Source of the DNA: an uncultured Selenomonadales bacterium
GTDB taxonomy: Bacteria > Bacillota > Negativicutes > Selenomonadales > Selenomonadaceae
Assembly (NCBI GenBank): GCA_947167555.1
Contig: CAMVIO010000004.1
Span: 1-24,714 of the forward strand
Direction of reading: 5' to 3'
DNA: 24,714 nt
Part shown: positions 7,180 to 14,909 of the stretch, piece after piece
How positions within the stretch are numbered: position 1 is the first letter of the stretch
Layout: each line of letters starts with the position of its first letter
The notes under the pieces: model-generated
Databases searched by the model: none
What the model was told of the DNA's origin: nothing
What the model saw: only the letters and a program-made list of their open reading frames with translations
Position numbers and translations under genes: made by a program

Positions 7180-8213
7180 GATTGGGAAATCTTTCGAATA
7201 CCCTCATCCTTCCCATTTTGACGGCTGCTTTTCTCGGGGCCGCTTTTCTTTCTATGTCATGTGGGCAAATCGACATCCCGACGGAGAATATTTTCGCGAT
7301 CTTTTGCCGGGCTGCGGGGCTTCCGTTCTTTTCTGAGGTGCCGGTGACGCCAGAGCAGGAGACTGTGCTGCTCCATATCCGTTTGCCTCGGACCTTGGTG
7401 GGGCTGATGGTCGGCGCGGGACTTGGAACCTCGGGCGTGGTCATGCAGGGCATTTTTAGCAATCCGTTGGCTGACCCGGGCGTAATCGGTGTGTCCAGCG
7501 GCGCCGCAGTGGGGGCTGTGGCTGCCATCGCTTTTGGGCTCAGCGAGACAAGTCTCTTCGCATTGCCGATTTCGGCACTCTGCGGCGCTCTCGCAGCGGT
7601 GACCCTGACGGTCTTTCTCGCCATGCGCCATGGGAAAATTCCCATGATGACGCTGTTGCTCGCGGGCGTCGTCGTGGGAATGATGCTTGGGGCGGTAACG
7701 GCGGGCATTCTCACTGTCCTCAGCGAGCAAAAAATACACCAATATCTTTTCTGGACCATCGGCGGTCTTGATTATCGCCGTTGGGATCATGTGGTGATGG
7801 GCGCGGGCCCGATACTCGGAGGCGTCGCAGTGATGCTGCTCATGGCGCGGCACCTGAATATCCTGGTGCTTGGCGATGTGGAAGCAAAGGCTGTCGGTAT
7901 GCCGGTGGCGCGATACCGGCTTGGATTGTTGGCGGTTGCGTCGCTGGTCACGGCCACGGGCGTCTGCATCAGTGGAAATATCGGCTTCGTCGGGCTGGTT
8001 GTTCCGCATATGATGCGGCTCATTGTCGGACCGGATCATCGGCGGCTCCTGCCGTCCAGTCTCTTGGCCGGAGGGACCTTCCTCGTGTTCTGCGACGCCG
8101 TGGGACGCGTGATCGCGTATCCGACGGAGGTGCGCGTCGGTATCATGACGGCTTTTATCGGTACGCCGTACTTCCTTTGGCTGCTTCGCCGTTCTCGGAA
8201 CACAATGCAATAA
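7176..8213 (+). CDS. ABC transporter permease, FecCD/BtuC family
   Basis: Inner-membrane channel subunit that dimerises and pairs with the ATPase encoded just before it. The 345-residue, very hydrophobic sequence shows family hallmarks: RLPRTLVGLMVGAGLGTSGVVMQ, NPLADPGVIGVSSGAA, TGVCISGNIGFVGLVVPHMMR and a C-terminal IGTPYFLWLLRR. About ten membrane helices are expected by family. The ATG at 7176 overlaps the preceding stop (ATGA), which indicates translational coupling. ExbB follows 24 bases after the stop. Substrate is inferred from context: corrinoid because of cbiZ, with haem or ferric siderophores as alternatives. Confidence 0.9.
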   Translation: MRLGNLSNTLILPILTAAFLGAAFLSMSCGQIDIPTENIFAIFCRAAGLPFFSEVPVTPEQETVLLHIRLPRTLVGLMVGAGLGTSGVVMQGIFSNPLADPGVIGVSSGAAVGAVAAIAFGLSETSLFALPISALCGALAAVTLTVFLAMRHGKIPMMTLLLAGVVVGMMLGAVTAGILTVLSEQKIHQYLFWTIGGLDYRRWDHVVMGAGPILGGVAVMLLMARHLNILVLGDVEAKAVGMPVARYRLGLLAVASLVTATGVCISGNIGFVGLVVPHMMRLIVGPDHRRLLPSSLLAGGTFLVFCDAVGRVIAYPTEVRVGIMTAFIGTPYFLWLLRRSRNTMQ

Positions 8214-8237
8214 GAAAATTGAAAGAGGAAAACTGTC

Positions 8238-8903
8238 ATGGGGATTTTTTCTGCAGGCGCCCAATATTTTGTCAACGGCGGACCGGTCATGTATCCGCTG
8301 CTTTTTTGTTCGCTGGCTGCTGTCGCGATTTCGGTGGAGCGTTGGCTGTTCTTCCGCGCAGGTGACAGCGGTTGGGAATTCACGCAGAAATTTTGCGACG
8401 CCATTGAGCGCGATGATTGGGAAACCGCGAAGCGACTGGCGGATTCCACACAAGGGGAAGTGGCGAAGCTGGCTACTGTTGTCATGTCGCGGCATGGCAA
8501 TTTCGAGCGATTGGAGAGCTTTGTCAGCGTTCGCGCCGAGAGAGCGATGGACAAGTTTGAAAAGAATCTCAATTATTTGAACGTATTGGTCACCCTTTCT
8601 CCTGTCCTTGGGCTTCTCGGCACTGTGACGGGCATGATCGGCTCCTTCAATAACTTCAATCAGCGCATGGAAGATCCTTTGGCCGTGACCGCGGGCATAG
8701 GCGAGGCGCTGATCACGACAGTGTTCGGTCTCTGCATTTCTATCGTCGCTATCTGTATGTACGCCTATTTCATGCGCAGACTCAAAGGAATCTCGCTGAA
8801 TATCGAGGAAGTGGGAAACACACTTCTCGAAGCCATCGCCAAAAACCTTGACCATAAGCACCCCTCTCAAGGGAGCGCCCGACAACAGGAGGAAGCCTCA
8901 TGA
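8238..8903 (+). CDS. exbB: ExbB/MotA/TolQ proton-channel protein
   Basis: Inner-membrane subunit that, with ExbD, uses the proton gradient to energise TonB. The 221-residue protein has an N-terminal membrane helix near residues 15-32 (MYPLLFCSLAAVAISVERW), a cytoplasmic stretch, and two C-terminal helices, NVLVTLSPVLGLLGTVTGMI and the segment beginning ALITTVFGLCISI. This is the normal ExbB layout. AGAGGA lies upstream of the ATG and the end overlaps exbD in ATGA. Placement between the ABC permease and the TonB receptor suggests a dedicated energiser for this importer rather than a shared tolQ. Confidence 0.92.
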   Translation: MGIFSAGAQYFVNGGPVMYPLLFCSLAAVAISVERWLFFRAGDSGWEFTQKFCDAIERDDWETAKRLADSTQGEVAKLATVVMSRHGNFERLESFVSVRAERAMDKFEKNLNYLNVLVTLSPVLGLLGTVTGMIGSFNNFNQRMEDPLAVTAGIGEALITTVFGLCISIVAICMYAYFMRRLKGISLNIEEVGNTLLEAIAKNLDHKHPSQGSARQQEEAS

Positions 8904-9313
8904 TCAAGCTGAAAAGGCGCGGCAAGAGCGTTCCGGAGCTTATGCTGAGCCCGATGATCGACATGATGTTCCTACTGCTGATATTTTTCATCGTCAGCAC
9001 GATGTATATGAGCGAGCTTCGCACAATTCCGGTCAAGCTGCCGGTCGCCTCCGAGACGCAGACGCAAAGCGCGGCAAAATTCTCCGTGACTGTCAAGGGA
9101 GAGGGCGCGTATTGGCTCCAGGACAAGCCAATCCATGAAACGGAGCTTTTGGCGCGGGCGAAAGAGGAACGGCAGCGGGACGAAAAATTCGCCGTGATCA
9201 TCCGCGCCGATGAGAGCGTGCCATACCGGGCAATCATCCATCTCCTAGACGCTTTCAAGAAGGCGGGGATTTCCCGGGTCGGTCTCGCGACGGACAAGGA
9301 AGCGGGATCGTGA
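8900..9313 (+). CDS. exbD: ExbD/TolR family biopolymer transport protein
   Basis: Partner of ExbB in the TonB energising complex. The 137-residue protein has a short basic N terminus and one membrane helix, LSPMIDMMFLLLIFFIVST, that carries the conserved proton-path Asp (D21). A periplasmic domain follows, ending in an AIIHLLDAFKKAGISRVGLAT motif typical of ExbD. It overlaps exbB at its start (ATGA) and tonB at its end (GTGA), so the three products are probably made in coupled fashion. Confidence 0.93.
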   Translation: MIKLKRRGKSVPELMLSPMIDMMFLLLIFFIVSTMYMSELRTIPVKLPVASETQTQSAAKFSVTVKGEGAYWLQDKPIHETELLARAKEERQRDEKFAVIIRADESVPYRAIIHLLDAFKKAGISRVGLATDKEAGS

Positions 9314-10092
9314 CGGGCGGGGAAAAAACGGGAAACGCTCAAAGAGACCGCGCAGCGAAAGGAATGGCCGTTTCCGTGCTGCTCCATCTGTTGTTTCTCG
9401 TATTGTTGGGCGTTACGGCCATGCGCTTAGAACAAGGCCGACCGCCGGATATTATCTACGATGTGGCTCTGATTGGTAAGTCTGGCTCCTCCGCGCCCGC
9501 TCCTGCGGCCGCGCCAGCAGTACCGCCTGCCGTGCAGGAGACGCCAACAGAGCAAAAGCCGCCACCGGAGCCTGACGATATCATCGAAGAAAAAGAGCAG
9601 GTGAAAGAGCCGACGCCGGAGCCTGTCCCGCAGCCTCAATCGCAGCAGGAAACCTTGCAACCGCCTTCAGCGCCGACAGCGGCGCCGCCTTCAACGGCCA
9701 CGGGGACGGGAGACGGCGGCATCGGTGAAGGCAGCGGTGACAAGGAGCAGGCGGGCAAAGGTGACGGCGGAGGAAACGGCGACGGTATCCCTGCTGCCAG
9801 CGATGCCATCGAATCGCCGACGGTGCCGCCAAGCGTTCTCTCTTCCCGCGCGCCGGAATACCCGCGCTCGGCTCAGAGCCGGGGCACGGAAGGCACAGTG
9901 GTGGTTCGCTTCCTTTTGGCCAAGGACGGTGGCGTGGACGACATGGAAATCGCGGAATCCTCGGGCAGCGCTGCATTGGATCGCGCCGCGATGGATGCGG
10001 CGGAGGGCTTTACGTTCAGTCCCGGCCTCGACGGCTACGGGCGCCCCGTGCGCTGCTATGTGTATCAGTCGTTCACCTTCCAGCTAAGATGA
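9310..10092 (+). CDS. tonB: TonB energy-transducing protein
   Basis: Spans the periplasm and passes ExbBD energy to the outer-membrane receptor. The 260-residue protein has one N-terminal membrane helix (about residues 19-38, VSVLLHLLFLVLLGV), a long region rich in Pro, Ala, Glu and then Gly (about 55-165), and a C-terminal TonB domain from PEYPRSAQSRGTEGTVVVRF to the end, containing GSAALDRAAMDA. The GTG start at 9310 overlaps the exbD stop in GTGA. Its end overlaps the ATG at 10089 of cbiZ. The linker is long enough to cross the periplasm. Confidence 0.93.
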   Translation: MTGGEKTGNAQRDRAAKGMAVSVLLHLLFLVLLGVTAMRLEQGRPPDIIYDVALIGKSGSSAPAPAAAPAVPPAVQETPTEQKPPPEPDDIIEEKEQVKEPTPEPVPQPQSQQETLQPPSAPTAAPPSTATGTGDGGIGEGSGDKEQAGKGDGGGNGDGIPAASDAIESPTVPPSVLSSRAPEYPRSAQSRGTEGTVVVRFLLAKDGGVDDMEIAESSGSAALDRAAMDAAEGFTFSPGLDGYGRPVRCYVYQSFTFQLR

Positions 10093-11210
10093 GTGAAAAG
10101 GATTCAATGCTTATGACGGAGAAGGGGAAAATTATATCGCGGCTCGCTTCCGGGGATGTTGTGCGTCATGTCGACAACAGCCTGATCCTTTCCTTTCGCG
10201 GCCGACGCAATGTACTGAGCACCTCCGTATATGGCGGCGGCTATCGCGAAGACCTGACGGCAGCATGGAATCTTGACATGAGCCGGGATGTGCAGGGAAT
10301 GGCCGCCTCGTCTTATGAAGCGTATCTTCGTCAGGCCGCGGAACGGCTCGGACTGAACCCGGAGCATACCACGGGTATGGGAACGTCGGCGCATATGGAA
10401 AACGCGGCCCTCGAGACACTTTCCTATCAAGGGCTGACCGTGACCGCTATCTCCACCGGCGGCATTGAATCCAACGGAGGGCGCGTCGGGGATCCGGCTC
10501 AATATTTTCAACCCTGTTCCAAACCTTGCCCGGGGACCATCAACCTGATGCTGTTTATCGACGCCGACCTGCCGCCGGGGACATTGGCGCGAGCCCTTGT
10601 GACCTGCACGGAGGCGAAAGTCGCGGCTCTGCAGGAGCTGATGGCGGACAGCCGTTATTCGAGCGGATTGGCCACGGGCTCGGGGACCGACCAGACGATT
10701 CTCGTCGCGAATCCGGAGTCGCAGCTTTGTCTTGACGACGCCGGCAAGCACTCCAAGCTGGGGGAGTTGATCGGCCGCACGGTGATTGCCGCCGTCAAGG
10801 GAGGTATGGAAAAACAGCATGGGCTGACTGCCCAGCGTCAGCATAATCTCTTGCGTCGTTTACGGCGCTTCGGCGTGACGGAGGATACAATCCTGAACGC
10901 CTGTGAGCGACTCTTTCCTGGCGAAGCTGTGTCGAAAGAAAGATTTCTTGCAGCGCTTCGGACATTGTGTGTCTCGTCGCCGCTTTTGACGGAGGGCGTG
11001 CTTTACATTCATCTGCTTGACGAGCGACTTTGGGGGCTTCTTGAGGAAAAGGAAACGCGGGACGCCGCGCTGCGAATTTTTCGGGAGCTCACTTTATCCT
11101 ATGGTCTCACGCCTCCCGAAGAACTCACAGAGCCGTATCCGATGGCAATAGAGTTACTGCTGGCGAGGATTGCCCATCATCAGTTGCGGGGTGAGGGGCA
11201 AGTCATATAA
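10089..11210 (+). CDS. cbiZ: Adenosylcobinamide amidohydrolase CbiZ with C-terminal extension
   Basis: CbiZ cleaves the aminopropanol arm of adenosylcobinamide (and pseudocobalamin in some species) to give adenosylcobyric acid, allowing salvaged corrinoids to be remodelled in the cytoplasm. Family features span residues 12-245: NVLSTSVYGGGY, TTGMGTSAHMENAAL, GLTVTAISTGGIESNGGRVGDP, CPGTINLMLFIDADL, TCTEAKVAALQEL and SGLATGSGTDQTILVA. Residues 246-373 form a helical extension beyond the usual core, with no domain I recognise. The ATG at 10089 overlaps the tonB stop in ATGA, but the better ribosome site (AAAAGGA, 10096-10102) fits the ATG at 10107, which would give 367 residues. Its place inside the import operon is the main evidence that the transporter carries corrinoids. 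Confidence 0.88.
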   Translation: MSEKDSMLMTEKGKIISRLASGDVVRHVDNSLILSFRGRRNVLSTSVYGGGYREDLTAAWNLDMSRDVQGMAASSYEAYLRQAAERLGLNPEHTTGMGTSAHMENAALETLSYQGLTVTAISTGGIESNGGRVGDPAQYFQPCSKPCPGTINLMLFIDADLPPGTLARALVTCTEAKVAALQELMADSRYSSGLATGSGTDQTILVANPESQLCLDDAGKHSKLGELIGRTVIAAVKGGMEKQHGLTAQRQHNLLRRLRRFGVTEDTILNACERLFPGEAVSKERFLAALRTLCVSSPLLTEGVLYIHLLDERLWGLLEEKETRDAALRIFRELTLSYGLTPPEELTEPYPMAIELLLARIAHHQLRGEGQVI

Positions 11211-11244
11211 ATACCCAGGATTTCCGAAATAAAAAAGGGAGGCC

Positions 11245-11280
11245 ATGCTTCCCCGCGAAAGAAGGAAAAAACAGGAATGA
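11245..11280 (+). CDS. Possible 11-codon upstream ORF coupled to the receptor gene
   Basis: An ATG at 11245 with GGGAGG just upstream (11238-11242 and flanking) opens a frame for the peptide MLPRERRKKQE. It stops at TGA 11278-11280, overlapping the receptor ATG at 11277 by four bases (ATGA). The peptide is short and strongly charged, so the act of translating it is more likely to matter than the product. It could deliver ribosomes to the receptor start. Chance occurrence cannot be excluded. Confidence 0.4.
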   Translation: MLPRERRKKQE

Positions 11281-13256
11281 ACAGAAACACCAAATACCGC
11301 AAAGAAAAAACGGGAAGGATTCTGCGCCAGGTGATGGCGGCGCTGCTCATCAGCGGCGTCAGCTATGGGCACGCCTGGGCCGCTGTCGAGGAAGGTACGG
11401 TTGAGGATCGTCCGGCGGATGTTTACACCATGGACGAAGTTATCATTACCGCCGAGCGCGTGCCGACTTCGCGGATGGACACCCCGGCCAATGTCTCGGT
11501 CATCACGGCGGAGGAGATCGAGGCCAACCACTACGGTAGCGTCGCCGAGGCTCTGGAGCATGTGAACGGCGTATTCATTTCCGGCGGAAACACAAGTAAT
11601 AATGAGGAGATTCGAATCAACGGCGACGAGCGTGTCGTAATTATGGTCGATGGGCGGCGAATTAACAATGACCAAGGCTCTATGACCCGTGCCAGTGCCA
11701 ATTTGCAAAGCATTGCTTCCATAAAAAACATTGAGCGCATCGAGGTCGTCAAGGGTGGCGGCTCAGCGCTTTACGGTAGCGACGCCATCGGCGGCGTTAT
11801 CAACATCATTACGAAGAAGGGCGACAGCCTTCGCACTACTTTGGATGTCAACGCAGGATCTTGGGGCACATACAACTATGAAATATCCAATGAGGGTAGC
11901 ATCGACAAGCTGAGCTGGTATGTCACGGGCGGCTTCCAGCGCAGTAATGACTACGACTTCAAATACAAGGGTAGCAACAAAACCATGGCGAACAGCGACC
12001 GGAAGAACAATAGCTTCACGGCTCGCGTGGACGGCGAGATTGATGATCGTAGCTCCCTGCGGTTGAATTTCGAGCATAAGTCTATTCATGGTAACTACAG
12101 TAATTTCGATGGGACGAATTTTACTGCTCCAAACAAACTGGACGAGCTCTACAACAACGTGTCCCTTTCCTACCATTTTAAGGAAGGCACTAAAACCCCA
12201 GGTTTTCTACGAATTTATAACAACTATAAGTGGACAGACAATCAGGGAATGTTTAATACCAATACCACCGGCGTCGAATACCAAAACGGCTGGACATTGG
12301 GTGACGATCATACGTTGGTAGCTGGCGTCGATTGGCACGAAAGCACTTCGGAAAACATGGGTGCGGCCAGCTATGAAGATGGTAAAATACGTAACGGCGC
12401 AGTTTATTTGCAAGATACTTGGAGCTTCGCCCCTAAATGGTCGCTGGTTCCCGGCGTCCGCGTTGACCATCATAATATGTTTGGCACTCATTGGTCTCCG
12501 AAGGCAGCTATTAATTTTAACGCCGATGATAAGACTCAGGTCTATGCTTCTTGGGGACGTGTCTTTAAGGCGCCAACTGCCGACGACCTATACTATAATA
12601 ATCCTGTCTATGGATATTATGGCAATCCAGACCTTAAGCCTGAGTCTGGTCATACGGAAACCATAGGCCTTACCCATAAGATTGATGACAAGACGACTGT
12701 TGCCGCAAGTTATTTTTGGAGTGAAATTCATGATGCGATTGACTGGGGAAATTTGACCCCAGCTGGTACTTTTGCAGAAAATATTGCCTTAGAGAAAAAG
12801 CATGGCATAGAGTTGTCCGTGCAAAGAAAGTTTGGCGAGTCTTGGAGTATTGATGCGGCATATTCCTATATCAAGACTGAGGCGGTGGGAAATGACGGTA
12901 ATTCCGCTTTTTCGCCAAGAAATCCGCAACCGAATGGTTATCGGATTGGCGTCCATTACCGAAAGGGACCATGGAAGGCAAACCTGATGGCCACTATTGG
13001 CAGCGGGCTGGACACGGCAATCCATTTTAATAAGTGGGGAACAGCTTATACATGTTATAACAACAGTAACTATACATTACTCGATTTCAATGCCAGCTAT
13101 GACATCAACAAGAATCTGACGGCTTATTTCAAGGCTAACAACCTCCTGAACCAAGAATATCTGGTTACTCCCGGTATCGGTAATCCAGTAACTTGGAGCT
13201 ACGCGCATCCCGGCAAGGGCCGTTTCTTCCAGATTGGTCTCACCTGTTCATTCTAA
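11277..13256 (+). CDS. TonB-dependent outer-membrane receptor, BtuB/CirA-like
   Basis: Outer-membrane beta barrel for high-affinity uptake, energised by the TonB complex encoded upstream; corrinoid is the likely ligand. The 659-residue protein has a signal peptide of about 36 residues ending HAWA, a TonB-box-like DEVIITA near 52-58, a plug domain (NVSVITAEEIEAN, INGDERVVIMVDGRRIN, RIEVVKGGGSALYGSDAIGGVINIITKKG) and a barrel with the conserved YGNPDLKPESGHTETIG. The final residue is Phe, as needed for barrel assembly. GAAGG at 11261-11265 precedes the ATG. The barrel half is richer in A and T than neighbouring genes. Haem or siderophore receptors share this architecture, so the ligand rests on the cbiZ context. 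Confidence 0.92.
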   Translation: MNRNTKYRKEKTGRILRQVMAALLISGVSYGHAWAAVEEGTVEDRPADVYTMDEVIITAERVPTSRMDTPANVSVITAEEIEANHYGSVAEALEHVNGVFISGGNTSNNEEIRINGDERVVIMVDGRRINNDQGSMTRASANLQSIASIKNIERIEVVKGGGSALYGSDAIGGVINIITKKGDSLRTTLDVNAGSWGTYNYEISNEGSIDKLSWYVTGGFQRSNDYDFKYKGSNKTMANSDRKNNSFTARVDGEIDDRSSLRLNFEHKSIHGNYSNFDGTNFTAPNKLDELYNNVSLSYHFKEGTKTPGFLRIYNNYKWTDNQGMFNTNTTGVEYQNGWTLGDDHTLVAGVDWHESTSENMGAASYEDGKIRNGAVYLQDTWSFAPKWSLVPGVRVDHHNMFGTHWSPKAAINFNADDKTQVYASWGRVFKAPTADDLYYNNPVYGYYGNPDLKPESGHTETIGLTHKIDDKTTVAASYFWSEIHDAIDWGNLTPAGTFAENIALEKKHGIELSVQRKFGESWSIDAAYSYIKTEAVGNDGNSAFSPRNPQPNGYRIGVHYRKGPWKANLMATIGSGLDTAIHFNKWGTAYTCYNNSNYTLLDFNASYDINKNLTAYFKANNLLNQEYLVTPGIGNPVTWSYAHPGKGRFFQIGLTCSF

Positions 13257-13268
13257 AAGGAGAACATG

Positions 13269-14267
13269 ATGAAAAAGCTTTTTCTCAGCGTGGCGGCAGT
13301 GCTCTGTCTCCTCGCCATAGTTCTGACCATTTCCTGTGGCAAGCCTCCGGCTCAGCGCTCTTCCGAAACGGCAGGTCGGACCGTGACGGACGCTTATGGG
13401 AAGGCGGTACGCATTCCCCGTAAACCCGAACGAATCCTGACGCTGTCCATTTACACGGACGAGATTGCCCTGGGGCTTGTCACAACTGACAAGCTCGTGG
13501 CCATCAACCGCTTCCACGACGACCCGAAAGAATCCGTGATCGTGGAAAAGGCGCGGAAAATCCCTGAAAAGGTGGTGGGGGTACCCACGGCGGAGCAGAT
13601 CATTGCATGGCGCCCCGACGTGGTCTTTGCTACACCTTGGACGAGCCCAGAGGAAATCGCGGTGATAGAGGATCTGAAAATCCCTGTTGTCGTTTGCGGA
13701 CCCAGCGATTCCTATGAAGATGTGCAGGCAAATGTCCGCTTGATGGCGGCGGGGCTTTGGGAGAAGGAACGCGGGGAAAAGCTTATCGCGGCCATGGACG
13801 AAGTGAAACGCGAGATTGACGCTAAGGTGGCCGAGATTCCCGAAAGCGAGCGAAAGTCCGTCGCCCTGCTGTCGGTGATGCCGACTTACGGCGGCGCGGG
13901 AAGTACCTTCGACGATATGTGCAAGCATGCGGGAGTCATCAACGGCGTCGCGGCGATAGGCCTGCAAAACGGCCAGATCCTGACGAAAGAGTTGCTCGTC
14001 AAGGTGAACCCGGATATCCTGTTGCTGCCGAACTATGATGACCAAGGAACCTTTGACACTAAACAGTTCATCGGCGGATATTTGGACGACCCCGCCCTGC
14101 AATCGATGAAGGCCATCCAGGAGAAGTCTTTCTTTTATCCGCGGGAGGGCTACATCTATAACGGTTCCCAGGATTTTGTCTTCGGCGTCCAGGAAATCGC
14201 TTTCTGCGCTTACGGTGAAGCGTTCCGTCAGGCGGACAACCGTCATCTTTCGTTTTCGGGAGAATGA
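13269..14267 (+). CDS. Periplasmic substrate-binding lipoprotein, BtuF/FecB type
   Basis: Captures the substrate in the periplasm and delivers it to the ABC permease. The 332-residue protein has a lipoprotein signal ending in LTISC, with C23 as the likely lipidated residue. A class III (FecB/BtuF) binding domain follows: RTVTDAYGKAVRIPRKPERI, EQIIAWRPDVVFAT, then a second lobe with SVMPTYGGAGSTFDDMCKHAGVIN and LLVKVNPDILLLPN. Two ATGs stand in tandem; AAAGGAG (13256-13262) is best spaced for the second, at 13269, while using 13266 would add one Met. It starts 12 bases after the receptor stop. Separation from the ABC genes by five others shows that the whole operon serves one uptake path. Confidence 0.9.
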   Translation: MKKLFLSVAAVLCLLAIVLTISCGKPPAQRSSETAGRTVTDAYGKAVRIPRKPERILTLSIYTDEIALGLVTTDKLVAINRFHDDPKESVIVEKARKIPEKVVGVPTAEQIIAWRPDVVFATPWTSPEEIAVIEDLKIPVVVCGPSDSYEDVQANVRLMAAGLWEKERGEKLIAAMDEVKREIDAKVAEIPESERKSVALLSVMPTYGGAGSTFDDMCKHAGVINGVAAIGLQNGQILTKELLVKVNPDILLLPNYDDQGTFDTKQFIGGYLDDPALQSMKAIQEKSFFYPREGYIYNGSQDFVFGVQEIAFCAYGEAFRQADNRHLSFSGE

Positions 14268-14287
14268 GCGGGATTTGGAGGATTGTG

Positions 14288-14845
14288 ATGATACGCAAAG
14301 GCTTGTTTTTTTGTGCCCTCGCCGCGTGCCTGTTTCTTTCTCCGGTAGTCTTGGCCGACGAAGTTAAAGACACGAGAGGCGTCGATTCGCCGGAAGAATG
14401 GCATATCAGCGTACAGCCGGAGCCGTCTCGCTGGGAGAAGGAAGCGGCCCGCTGGACGCCGCTCTTGAAGAATGATACGGGAACCTACGCCTATGAAGCC
14501 GCATCGGTGGCTTTGGACGAGAAGAAAGTCGATGTGGCGGAAATCGTCCTGCGCGTCTCGGCGCTGAAGCCGGATATTCTGGTTCGTCTCAACGCGCGGT
14601 ATTCCTATGTGCTGGACGAGGATACAATTTCCCATATGGAACAGCGCCTCAAGCTCAATCGCAGGGACAATTCGTTTGCCACTGCGGGACATAAATATTT
14701 CAGCCGGGGCGGCATTGTCATTGAGGAAACACGGATTTCGGAAGAGCAGCTTCGCTTTCATCCGATCCCGGAGGGCTCTGTGGCGGAAGCGGCGCTGGAG
14801 GTAGTGAATGAGATTTTGGCGTCGAAGCCGGCGAGTAATAGATAA
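14288..14845 (+). CDS. Small secreted protein of unknown function, last gene of the corrinoid operon
   Basis: I do not recognise the family with confidence. The 185-residue product begins with a clear signal peptide (MIRKGLFFCALAACLFLSPV, cut probably after VLA), and the mature part of about 160 residues is rich in charged residues, with no membrane segment and no Cys. It contains WTPLLKNDTGTYAYEAASV followed by a stretch on valine-rich strands, faintly like small surface-adhesin-E-type periplasmic domains; that is a weak impression. An ATG at 14264 overlaps the previous stop, but GGAGG at 14277-14281 lies six bases before the ATG at 14288, which directly starts the signal peptide. Being last before the terminator, it may assist corrinoid capture in the periplasm; that is only inference from position. 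Confidence 0.75.
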   Translation: MIRKGLFFCALAACLFLSPVVLADEVKDTRGVDSPEEWHISVQPEPSRWEKEAARWTPLLKNDTGTYAYEAASVALDEKKVDVAEIVLRVSALKPDILVRLNARYSYVLDEDTISHMEQRLKLNRRDNSFATAGHKYFSRGGIVIEETRISEEQLRFHPIPEGSVAEAALEVVNEILASKPASNR

Positions 14846-14852
14846 TTTCGGA

Positions 14853-14899
14853 CAAAAAACAAACGGAGCGATTTCGTAAAAGAATCGCTCCGTTTGTTT
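14853..14899. terminator. Bidirectional terminator between the corrinoid operon and the deacetylase
   Basis: ACAAACGGAGCGATT (14859-14873) pairs perfectly with AATCGCTCCGTTTGT (14883-14897) around a nine-base loop. An A run lies on the left (14853-14858) and a T run on the right (14895-14902). It can end transcripts from both convergent genes. Confidence 0.92.
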
Positions 14900-14909
14900 T
14901 TTGGTCTGC

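Noticed and set aside
7257..8885. A 542-codon open frame on the minus strand opposite the ABC permease and exbB
   Set aside because: It spans two well-supported plus-strand genes, is extremely rich in His, Arg and Asp with no domain, and has the composition of a reverse-strand shadow in G+C-rich DNA.
9480..9800. Pro/Glu- and Gly-rich low-complexity tract suggesting a tandem repeat
   Set aside because: It is the ordinary periplasm-spanning linker of TonB with no regular repeat unit.
10104..10844. A 246-codon minus-strand open frame opposite cbiZ
   Set aside because: The plus strand encodes clear CbiZ motifs across the same interval, and the reverse frame shows no recognisable protein.
13248..14246. 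A 332-codon minus-strand open frame opposite the binding lipoprotein
   Set aside because: It covers almost exactly the plus-strand lipoprotein gene, which has signal peptide, ribosome site and family motifs; the reverse reading has none.
14676..14695. GCCACTG resembling a cobalamin riboswitch B12-box
   Set aside because: It lies inside the coding sequence of the last operon gene, not in a leader, and none of the surrounding riboswitch structure is present.
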